Origin: Pelomyxa schiedti
Lineage: Eukaryota; Evosea; Pelobiontida; Pelomyxidae
Reading direction: 5' to 3'
NCBI GenBank assembly: GCA_020536535.1
Contig: JAHLWZ010000959.1
Span: 1 to 38,081 of the forward strand
Length of the DNA stretch: 38,081 bases
In this document: positions 22,522 through 33,821 of the stretch, piece after piece
How positions within the stretch are numbered: position 1 is the first letter of the stretch
Layout: each line of letters begins with the position of its first letter
Translations under genes and position numbers: made by a program
The notes under the pieces: model-generated
Told to the model about the DNA's origin: nothing
What the model saw: only the letters and a program-made list of their open reading frames with translations
Database searches by the model: none

Positions 22522-24328
22522 ATGTCCGCCGCTAGCCACCAATATTCCCACGGTAAGTGCCGTCTTCTCGAAACCCACAATCCCCATCAGATCTCCTGCA
22601 TCGTTTTTTTTTTTTTTTGTCGATTGGGAAAATGTTAATGACTGAGGCAGCGCCCGTCGAGCAGCAACAGACGATGCAGACTGTAGTACTGCAACAAGCA
22701 CCACAATCAGTTCAGCAACAACCAAATCAAAGAATGCAAATGGCCATGCTCTTGTCACAACAGATGAGCCCAGTCCAACTCCAACAACAACAGCCCCAAC
22801 TACCCGAAGTCGGCGTCCCACAATCGGCTCTACCGCACCAGCCGCAGCAACAACAAATTCAACCCACTCCCATGCAATCCGACCCCGCACCACAGCAATC
22901 CAACGTCACAAATGCAACTGCAACCCCAACGGAAACCCAACAACAACAACAACAACAAACACAACCAGTTCCCACAACATCATCACAATCAACATCAGCA
23001 CCCAATCCATCAGAGACAACACAACAAACACAAACCACTGGTTCTAGTACCCCACAGCCACAAGCACAAGCACAGCCACAGGCCCCCCCGCCCCCGCCGC
23101 CACCCCCTCTTGTTGAGCCTGTGTTTACTTTTCCTCTGGGACTGTCTGTTCAGGTTTCACTGGTGTGCAGGGACCCGCCAAAGTCCGAAATGGTGCCGTC
23201 CACTGGGAGCACCCTCAACTCCCTGGCCACTTCTATGATGCTGTGCTCGTCTAGCAACGTGCTGCAATTGATAAACTGCGTGAACGCCTTGACTTTAGCA
23301 GCGTCTGCAGCCGCGGGGCCTGAGGGCGAGAGCGATTCTGAGACTAATTCTGATGATGGTGGGCCTGACGATGAGGATGCCCAGGGAATGCACGTCCAGC
23401 AGAAACCCGGTGAAGAGGCAGCAGAACCTAATTCGGTGAGTGAACTCTATTCTACTTATTGCGGCTTTTTAAGCCACCTTTGCTTCCGCTACTTTCCAGC
23501 TATAATAATATTCCAACATTATTCCACTTACACATAGTGATACAACAACAGAAAAAGAGGAAGAAGCAATCAACAAGTGGAACATCTGCTACTTCTGCGG
23601 GACCTGCTGGTTCTGGATCAGTGAGTGGGGTGAAGGCAAAATCATTGATAAACAGGAAGAAATTGCTTACGCCGTACCTCATGTTTGCAAACAGCGTGAG
23701 GTCTTCTGTTAGAGAGGACTTAAAGAGATCAAATCCCTTGGCCAAGGAGTCTGAGGTTTTGAGTGCCGTTGCCGCTAGATGGAGGAGTTTGAGTGATACT
23801 GATCGCGAGGTACTCCTACATTACTCCTTTACGTTTTCACTCAATTGAAAAATATAGCCGTGGAGAGAAAAAGCTCAGAAAGACAGAATGCGTATTCTCA
23901 ATGAGGAAGAACCACATAAACCAACTTCTCCCAAAAACCCCGCATCCCCAACGGCTACGTCGACCCCTGCAGCAGTCCAATCAACTCCTACCCAGCCGGC
24001 AGGTAAACACCGGCGTGGGGGCAGGAAGGCGAAACATGCAGATACCACGGAGGAAGACAAGCAAATGAAGGATGCAGAAACCCAAACCGAGTATGAAGCA
24101 TCACTATTCACTTTTCACCTTTTAATACCGTCTCCCTCTCTATGTTTCTTTGGAACATGCAGTCCTGAAATCACGAGGTGCCTGTGTTCCTCTATCTCTA
24201 TTCCAATGGTCCTACCACCTGAGCATCAGCAACAAGTCCAGCAACAGGTTCAACAACAGCTGCAGCAAGTTCAGCAACAACAAATGTTCCCTCCACAGAA
24301 CCCAATTCCATCATCACAAGTACCCTGA
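22522..24328 (+). CDS. Glutamine-rich HMG-box protein
   Basis: Five exons (22522-22552, 22651-23435, 23552-23809, 23858-24090, 24163-24328) close on 490 residues. The tiny first exon (MSAASHQYSH) uses a perfect GTAAGT donor and a T-rich tract before its acceptor. Residues 11-190 are rich in Gln and Pro, including NNN/CAA codon runs, then an acidic patch (SDSETNSDDGGPDDEDAQG). A basic stretch KKRKK and one HMG box (about 305-372; KLLTPYLMFANSVRSSV, ESEVLSAVAARWRSLSDTDR, PWREKAQKDRMRILNE) follow, then a Pro/Lys-rich and another Gln-rich tail. Single HMG boxes bend DNA without strong sequence preference, and Q-rich flanks are common in transcription regulators, so a nuclear chromatin or transcription role is inferred. 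It converges on POLE, with 168 bp between stops. Confidence 0.9.
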
Positions 24329-24496
24329 TTTGTGCACCAGTTTGGTAGTTTGCTTGTGTTCGCTGCCACCAAATTACCCTCACTCCTGTGTGTTTAGTTG
24401 CTTGATTTTTTTTTATGTGGACTGACCACAATTTGATTTATTTGAATTTCAACAACGATGATGCACACATAAGGTTTTTTTGGCAAGTGTCCTTTT

Positions 24497-27400
24497 CAGG
24501 TGTCTAGTAACCAGGCAAGGGACTGCTCCAGCCACACGAATTTGTGTTGTTTCGCAATGCAACGGAACAGCTGCAGCCTGAGGTTTGGTTAGTTATTTGC
24601 TGAGAGTGAATGTGGAATCGGTACTTGTGCATAAGTTGCTCCGAATTTTCAAAAATGTCATATGAGGCAGAACAGCAGGTCGCACAGCGTGGAAGAACTA
24701 CTTCCGCTTTGATTCCGCGGCATTCTTTGCAGTATAAATCTTGTGTGGTATACCCATGGCGCCACTTCTCCACGGTCTCAACGAGAGACGCTTCGATCAA
24801 CGACTTGTTATATCTGTTTTATGTACCTTAGGTATGTAGTTGTGTTCCGATAATTAGTACTTGTGGTTACACATGGGGCACAACCACTCCGACTTCATCA
24901 CGCATGGATCACGCAGCAGGTCTATGTCCCTGTATTTAATCATGCAATTGAACCAAATTTGGGTAAGTACCTGCAGTCATTGCAGTAGCTACAAAATACA
25001 TCTTGAATGACATAAGAATTGTGAGAGTTGTCAAACTGTGCCTCAGAAGCAAATTCTCCAACACCAAGGAGTTTAAGAAGATTCTTTCCCATGGTGAGAC
25101 AATAGGGTAAAGGGACAAGACACAAACTATTTTTAGTTGATGTAACTCTTTTTCAGCGTTCTTATCAAAAGACAACACATAGCAGACACTTTTCGCAAAT
25201 AGAAGAGCTGTCTCTAACGGCTTCTCATTTCTATCACGAGAGTTCTTGATATCTAAGTTGTGTGACACACAATTAGAGGGTGGATCTCTACAACCTTTTA
25301 CGAGGCCAATAAGTCCTTGCACAAAATCCTCAGGAAGACTAATCACGTCTGACTTGGAGTTTGCTACGGCAGTAGGAGAACCGGAAGCTCTGAGGGCAAG
25401 ATACTTGGTCACCATGAGTTCGAACCAAGACTGCAAGCGTTTGTCTGGTAGAGAGTGGGCAATGTTCCAGTGGGCAATTGGTGGTTCTACTAAAAGGATG
25501 TGAATTAACTCGGGATGATCAAATTAAGGTACCTGGATTTCCTCTGTCACAATTGTCTGCTGGTTTTTGCAGAATCCCTCCGTAATTGTGAAGATCAACA
25601 AATAACAAGGATTCCCAATAATGCACAGGAGTTAAGTCAAGCAGTATAACAAGTTCCGAATGGTTTTTTTTCAATGCCTCCAGGCAAAAGGTGAAGTACT
25701 CTGAGGCATCCTGCCGCGATGCCTTATCGGTGTTGATAATTATCTTCTTAAAGTTCGCAAAGACTATTCTTGAGCCTAGTTTTCGGAATTCCAGTAAAAG
25801 TTGCATGAAGGCCTGACAATGGGTGTGGGATGCGAAGTACATAGTTAAAAATGGATTGAAATGCAATTAACATCAACCTTTTTCATCAAACCATGGAAGT
25901 GCTGGTGGATAAGTGGATCATACAAGTAGGCACGTGGAGCAGAAATCCACCTGAAATTTGATTGAGCTGGGAGGCATTCACACCGGATTTCACACAAACC
26001 GATAAAATTGGTCCAGAAGTTCCTCGGCAATGGGGTTGTCAGTTTCACCCAAATCCTTGAACCACATTAAGACCAATTCTCTGAGCACTTTGAACTGCCG
26101 CGAAACATCATTCAAGCAGTCAGATACACTCCCGTGTGCGACGGAAAGTGTAGTATCACTACCAACCCGGAGGGCCGAAGTTGCGTTTAGCTGTATCAAA
26201 TAAGAAGCACGTGGATTAATTTTTGGGAAGGTGCTGTGATACCTCTGATGCAAAAATCTTATCCACTTGAAGGACGGTGTTGATAGCCAAGCCACTTAGA
26301 TTGATTTCAATGGAAATCGTGTCATAGTAACCAGGTTCACATATCTCAGGGTTCACGGTTTCATTTCCTAATTTAGATTATCTGAGTTCTTGGGGAGCAC
26401 CAGAGATGTATCTTTAATACCGCTGGTATCGTCATTTTCAGCTCCACCCAAATCCGGTTTATTGTTGCCAGAAATCCACAGAAGACATTGATTTTTCCTC
26501 AAAGCCCTGGGTGCGTAGGTTTTCAGTGGTTAAGAAATTTCACTCAAATCCCAACCGAGCAAAAAAAATGTCAGCCAAGAAACCGAAATTGTCGTTCTCG
26601 ATGTTACCAAGAGGAATGTTCGCATAAAGTGCATACTCGAGTTGACGTTTTATCCAAGGCTCCACTTCACTGGACAAGGCCTCATTAAAAAAAAAAAGAC
26701 TACGAAAGTGTACCAGAAGTTTTTGTGCATTCGGCCAAGGGCAAAGGTCTCCCAGCCCAAGGCAGGAAAATTTGCATCATTGCTGTTAAATGGCATTCTT
26801 ATTGTGCAGAAACAAGTTGTGGTAGGTATGTCTTTGTGAAGTTGTCTCTGGTCAACATTTGACTGACAAATCTGAAAAAAATTATTGTGTGGCAGCAAAA
26901 GCATATTTTTCCATAGAAAAGTGACCAACCAAAAGTGCATTATTCATTTCAAGGCTTTCAATAAGGAGATTGCTGATTTTCTTGAATGCTGCAGACTTAT
27001 CTTTCAAAACTTTGCTGTGTTTTATCTAATGGGGGCTCAGTGGAGTTAATCCTGAGGCACGCAACCAACATACCACAACAGGCATGGCTTTCGTGAAGTT
27101 GACAGGATTGTTGAAAGGACTTGCCACAAATACACTTGCTGAGTTATCCATTAGACTGAATAACCCTATTGTTGTTCTTGTATCGCATGTCACATAGTAC
27201 AAAAACAATTTCCTGTGAATTTTGAGTGGGAAAAGAGGACAAAAAGGGAAAATGGTTTCTGAGATACTTCAAATTTGAATAATTTGCAAGGTACTCAGAA
27301 TGGGGACAGGATTCAAAAGAATCAAGATCGTACAGTTGCCTAGATCCACTAGGAACCTGAAGGAATACCATGAGTCATTTACCAGATGACAATGTACACA

Positions 27401-30400
27401 TACCTGGCATACAGAACCGACGGACATAAGACAGCGGAAGAGCAGTGGAATGTGGCGTTCATAGATTCCCTCTATCTGTGGGCTGCTGATTAACTCGGAG
27501 ATTATCTGAGAAGAAAAAGGTGAACAAAACAAAGGAAGATTGCAGGGTTGAAACTCGACCTTGGGATTTGAAGTATATTGGCTCTCAGCGAGCTTTACTT
27601 CATGCATGAAATATGAAGGTTTCCCACGTGGAGGTTCCAGAGACACTTTTTTCAAACTTTTGTCTTCCACAGTGCTGTTTACATAAAAGATCCGCGGAAC
27701 AGAGACACGCAAAGAGTCAATCTTGGAACCACCAGTGATGACCCAGAATGTAAATTCCCCAAGGCCCGCTTCTTTCTCAGAAATGAGTGTGTTTCGTCAC
27801 GGAAAGATTGTCTTTCATTTACCTGTGATTCTCAGCACTTGCAAAGGCTTGTTCACTGGCTCATGGCTGATAAACTTTGACAGTGAAAGTTGAACAACCC
27901 GTCTATGATCTTCGTTTTCACCAACGTCATCACTGTCACTGTCATCCTCGTTATTTTCTGCTTCCAAATTTGGCCGTTCATTCACTCTACGACGTTTGAC
28001 CTCATCGTCCACTGTGGGGTCATCTTCTTGCCGTTTCCTTAGTTGCAGGTCAACAGGCCACGAAAGAAAATCATGTTGCAATTTCATACCGCTTCCGGGC
28101 AATATTGTCATCCTCTGCATCCTGAGGTGGGGGTGCCACAAGGCTTTCAATATCTACTTGAATGCGTCTGGTGAACATATCAATTTTCTTTTGGGTGCGC
28201 TCAGAGGCTAAGTCGTGGTGCTGTTTCAAAAGCCAATCAGGGTGCTCGATTCTAGGGACTGGGTTCGAAACTCCTTGTAGGGATGCAGGTATAGTTATAA
28301 TCTAAATGAAGTCTGAGATGGAATATGGGCCACAAAATGGGAAGTACTTTTTGTATCGTAGATTCGAGCCTGGTCCAATAGTACTCCCAGTCAAGCATCA
28401 ATCTCAGTGGCTCATCCGAGCCAATCCATTTGGTCAGGTATTCTTGTCTTTGACACATTAAAAAACAGGGTGCATCTTTCATACTGGAAGCCATCCAAAC
28501 CTCACTCTGGGATCAGCAGCAAATATGGCCGTTGGAATGGCTCGTTCTGTAACTTTTGCTCCATTCGGTTTCTGAAAAAAAAAAAAACTGTGATTTACTG
28601 TGGGTTCAGAAATTGGAATACTTTGGATATCACATAGGCGCACTTGAGACCTTTATCTTGTACAACTTGTTCTCCAAGAAACTCAGCCAACCGCTTTGCA
28701 GTGGTAACTTGTGTTGTCTTTTTTGATTAAAAACCAGAGCACATGGGGGGAGGAACTTCTTCAATTACCTTGGCAGCACCATACGACTTGAGTTGCCTGG
28801 ACATGTTTGAACTCTCAGTGAGCAAGTCCAAAAGATATTCGTCAGAGAGATTATTTTCCTCCATAGGCTTTTTCCCTGTTCAGAATTTTAACCCAGGTTC
28901 GCTCAATAGCTATCCATCCATCTATCTACTCTCTATCGTGATGAATAAATGAATGTATGACCTTGTTCCAGGATATCTAAGAAGTGGTTTGCCACGTTGG
29001 CTGCTGAGTGGTACGTTTCTTCCAAGGAACTGCCGTTTAGGAACTCCTTGAAAACCTGAAACGCAATTAACGGGGGTAGTCTTGAAAGTTTGAGGGTTCT
29101 CTACTTCACTCTGGAAATTTTTGATCAGTTTGAGCTCTCCTCTTCGTTTAAGTTCAAATCCTTTCAGCTCTGCATAATCCCCCGAGTTTGTCAAAACTAC
29201 ATATCTTTTCTTCAACTTTTTGTCTGGAGGGAAAGAAAAATCAGTACAGGAGATGGAAGCCAACAATCGACCTTTTTCCTTTGAAGCTGGAAGACAGATA
29301 GCCCTGTAAGGCCCGTCGACTTCAAAGCCAATTGTACATTCCGTGAACAGTTTATAAGTGCCATTTGGTTGGAGAAGTTGGTACTGAGGATTTGCAAACT
29401 CCAAATAGATATTTCGGTTCAGCACAGTGCAAGGAAAGGAAAAATTATAACTGGAGGGGGTGGAAAGAAGAAGCATGATAAGTCGTCTGGAAGAGGCAAA
29501 AAAAGCATACTTTCTCTCAGGGGTTTTAAGGGTATAGTTGGCTGGGAACGACTTGGGAAAGATGCACCAGATACCATCAGTATCAAGCTCAAGTGGTCTG
29601 CCAACGTTGGAAATGAACTCTCGTGCCTTTGTGATGATTTGGAACCCAGTATGAGTTACTTTTTTCGAGGTGTTTTTTTTTTTTTTTTTGTTTTCTTGGT
29701 TATTGGAACATTCAATTTGTTGTGGGAGAAAAACCTATTCCAGCCATCTCCATGGACCTCCAACGAGCACCTTTCCTCATGACGTATCCATAAAAGGAGT
29801 TGAGAATGCATTTGTGGGCAAGTTGCTGTGAGTCGTACAGAATAACCATCCCAACTGCTTCTGCGATTTTATCGGTGTTTCCTTCCTGTGAGGTTTCTTC
29901 AGTCAACAAAGGGATGGCGACAATGAGAAGGAACCTTTATGGCTTGTTCCCTCTTCCCACACCATGTCTTGTGTAAGTTTTTGTACTGGTACCTTAGGTT
30001 CACTGTGAGAATGGGGTTGTTGCGTTTGAGTAGTAGTGTTGTGTTAAGTGTGTAGGGCACCTTCGATCACGAAATGCGCGGACCGTCTCCACATAGAAAG
30101 GTGTTTCACGCATGCATACAGTCTCTTCTCGCATTTCAGTTTGTGTCATGAGCCGTTTCCCATATGCTGCATGCAGTCAATTGTCTGTGGTGCAGTTGTA
30201 TTTCACCAAACCTTTTGAACAATAAACTGTAATCCTCTCTTTGAGCTTCTTCACTTGCTCCTCAGCTGGAAGTTCATGATACAGAAGTTTTTTTGTTCCC
30301 ACCATGAAGCCTTCAACAAGTCAAAAGGCAAAATAGAGACGGAGACAAATAAATACTCTCAGTGCTGATTTGGGCTCGTAGAGATTCATATTCTTGTCTT

Positions 30401-33400
30401 GTTGCCCGGAAACATTCTCCTCTCCATTGCCATGAAAGTTTCTTTTTGCTATCAAAGAGTTACATGAATAATTTCTCTTACTTTCAGACCATCTATTCTC
30501 TGCCTTGTTATGGATACAGGCAGCGCATATTTCATCATTAGTTATGGCATGTGGCTGAAGCCTGTTGGTGATTATAATGTTGGGATACATTGCAGCCACA
30601 TCGACGTGCACGAGTGTAGGACACTCTTCACGCCTTGCCACCCGACCATCATCACTTACCCCAACGGAAGCGAGTTGATCAAGCAGGCGAGTTATGTCAC
30701 TGTGTACCTTCAAACTTTTGGTGAATTTCCCAGGGGTTACGGGATACAGATTAAAAAGAGTTCACCTCCGCCCGGTTTGAGATAGAGTTCGGATCTAAGT
30801 CAGCCTCTTTGGCTGCAAATAAAATCACTTCATCAACGTCAGCAATAAGCTGAGCATGAAACAGATTAAGCTGGGGTTGAAGGATAAAAAGTTATAAATT
30901 ACTTTTTTTATTGTGCCAACATCCAAGCGAAATCGAGTGGGAAGGTCACAGCGAAAGATGCCTGATGAGAAATTGTTGGTGTTGCACAAAGAAAATATGC
31001 GGTACCTGATTCTAAACTCTCGACATGACCACCAACATAGGTCTCACTATCCAAAAGATGGTCTTTATGAAATTGCACTGGATTTGATTTGTTTTTATTG
31101 GGGTAGATGATTTTGGCTTTATAGGCTTCCACCTTAAAACAAGTTACAACAAAAAAAGGGATCAAGAAAAAATACAAACCATAAGAAGATTTTCACACAG
31201 TGTGCCTGATCCCTTTCTGAGTACGTCATCAGGGTTTAGCGGGATGATTGTGCACAATGAGAATATGAAGGGGTATATGTGCTAGTGGGCATCAGTGGTT
31301 TCCCTCGAGAATGGAAAAAATCCATGAGATGCAACCTTGATAAAGAGATAATATGTTGAAACAGCATCAGATACTGAGTAGGAAGCAAGTTTGACAGGTT
31401 CTTCAGAGGCCAGGCGCGTCATATCTTCTGGGTCCAGTTCCAATGGGTCAAATCCAAGTTTTGCTTTTGTAACTGCCTTGAGAAAATTGAACCCAAGAAA
31501 TATGAAGGGAAAAACCAGTTAGAAAAAACTTCAGTGGTCATGTACAGGCTTACTTTTAAACCATGACTACCGTGGGGTAGGTAGCTATCCCGCTGCACCC
31601 AGCAGAAACAATCCAAGTGGGAGGAATAACGAGATGTGTAGCACTCCTCCTTTGCATTGAACTTCACACCAATGGCTTTTTCCATTGGCATCCCATTAAT
31701 TGTTGCTCGTGCATCAATGAAGGGCCAGTCAAAAAAGTCACCGTTGAATGTGACAAAAATCAGTGGTTTCACCTCAGCAATGTGATCAAAGAATCTCTTG
31801 AGAAGTGCTTTCTGTCAAACAAACAAACAAAAAAAAAAGCCTTCAATGTGCAGCTAAAGTGTTGAGATGCCTTGTTCACCTCATCAGGGGCATTGAAAAC
31901 TTGGAATGGTCCCTCATATTCAGGTCTGGGAGTAAACTCAAAATCTTCAATATCTTGGCTAACAATGCTCCGATTGATGATGAGGTGCCCCTGCCTGTTG
32001 AACATGTACGAAATCATCATTATTTGATCTGTTTCACTGTCGGGAAACTGTAAAAAAGGGAGTAGGTATTTGAAACTACTCCAAAGCAAAGAAATTGCCA
32101 GAGGGATGAGTGAATTACTTTGAGTGGCATCTTTGTTGTCTCAATATCAAATGCCAGAACAGAGAGATCTGGACGTTTGGAGACCATTTGCGGGCATCCC
32201 GAGAGTTGGAGGAGGCCTTCATCAAAGGAAATATTGTACCACGTCCCAGAACGCAGATCTGTAGTGTTTAATTAATACTTGCTGCTACCAAGCCACCAAA
32301 TTGTCTCACCTTTGTCAATTGTAACTCTTGTGTAGTATGGGATATCATACTCCCTTATGTCATCAATGAACTGGAGATATGAAGATATATGCCGATTGCT
32401 TGAAGAACTACTGTAGAATCTTTGAGACAACCGTATAAAAACTGCAAGTCCTCACTCACCTGGTGGTTGAAAATGCATCATAAGCATGGGACATCTCTGT
32501 CCTCTGTTTGTTTGCTTGTATAATGGGGTCCAGTTCACTTCTTATGCGCACAAGAGTGGGAACTGCCAAAAAATTGACTTTCATGCATTTTTTCCTGAGT
32601 CCAGACAAGTGGTTTTTCTGGAAAAGCCCTGTGAGTGTGTGCAGTGAGTATCCCGGACCCTCGATACCAAGGTGAGGTCTTCTTTTTCCACACATTCCAT
32701 GCTCTCAATTGACGTTTCATAAGTCCTTCTGAGTTCAGCTTCAACTTCCCTGTAGTATTGCTCCTGGAGGAAGTAGTTTAACAATCTCTGTTAAGGTTTG
32801 AAAAAGGAACCTGCACAATCAAGTAGAAGTAAGGCATGAACAGCAGAGACACTTTGAATGTTTCTTTTGTGGAGCTGATGAAGTAACAATCTACAGCACT
32901 TCGAACTTTCAAAGCTTCATCATCTCGTAAAAGGGTCTGCGTCGGGAGATATCAATTTGAGGGGATGATGGCAATGTTGGAAAACACGCAGGAATCTCTT
33001 CTTTTGACACACAACACCAAGGAGGGAGCAGCATTTGGTACACACTGGGTGAACGTTCAACAGGTATCCAATCCTCGCATCGCCGGATGGGATTCTCGGA
33101 AACCCCATCAGCAAATCCACCTTGTCTTCCTCAGCCACCTTCAGCAGCAATCTTTGGGTGGCCTCATCACCAACACCCCCACTTCCACCACCTCCTCCTC
33201 GTCCCACAGAGCCACCGGACGACGGCTGCGTCGTTGCGCGTGTGGATCTCGTCCATTTCGCCCTTCCTCTCCCGAAACTCCCGATTGGTCCCGTCTTTGA
33301 TGCTGTGGCTCCCCTCCCTCCTCCACCCCTCCCTGCACCCCCACCTCCTCCTTTGTAGATCCCCCCCGCACCCCTCGTGCCGTGTGAAGAAACGAATGGT

Positions 33401-33571
33401 GAAGATCTGCCACGTCCCCACTGCGGCTTGTTGGTCGTCGTTGCCCCTGCAGTTTTGTTTGCATTAATGAGCCAAATGGAAAAAAGAAACGCCAACACCT
33501 TGCTTTGTGGGGCAATTTTGAGCATAGTGGCCCACAGCACCACACGAGTAGCACGTGTTCGTGTTTGACAT
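24497..33571 (-). CDS. POLE: DNA polymerase epsilon catalytic subunit
   Basis: This is the leading-strand replicative polymerase, built from many exons. From the ATG at 33571 exon 1 encodes a zinc knuckle, [14 protein letters not shown], joined across intron 33447-33498 to a glycine/arginine-rich exon and then DLLMGFPRI (intron 2 is 32937-33045). Exonuclease motifs are intact: FDIETTK (about 32148), [10 protein letters not shown] (about 31740) and [13 protein letters not shown] (about 31380). Polymerase motif A is [17 protein letters not shown] (about 30600), motif [20 protein letters not shown] (about 29790) and motif [10 protein letters not shown] (about 29580). The inactive second B-family module follows, and the C-terminus has both cysteine pairs sets (CNDC ... 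CPMC and CKEC ... CATC, 24990-24670) that bind the small subunits. The stop is at 24499-24497. Shares a 250-bp divergent promoter with the astacin gene. Some of its introns were not individually mapped. Confidence 0.95.
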
Positions 33572-33821
33572 GTTCACCCGGCAAAGCTGATCAACAATTT
33601 CGCCGGAAAGTCTGTAATTACTGGAGTTCAATCTTTCCACTCCAGGGTCTGGGGTTTATTTTAACCTGCATTTCTCTCGTATCTGACAAGGGGCTGGGAT
33701 CACAGCTGCCTTCGCATTTCACAAACAGTCCAAGTTGTGGGCGGTTGTGCAAGTTGCCCCCCAAGTTCGACAACCCAAATGTCGCCAACCTTCAAAACAC
33801 TTCTGTGTTGGTTGTAAAGCA
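33572..33821. promoter_or_regulatory. Shared divergent promoter (POLE / astacin-UBR)
   Basis: The two start codons are 250 bases apart on opposite strands. The start of POLE has an A at -3. I see no TATA box; there is no further motif that I can defend. Confidence 0.35.

Noticed and set aside
29369-29782. 137-residue plus-strand frame inside POLE
   Set aside because: It is antisense to polymerase motif B/C exons, which are strongly conserved.
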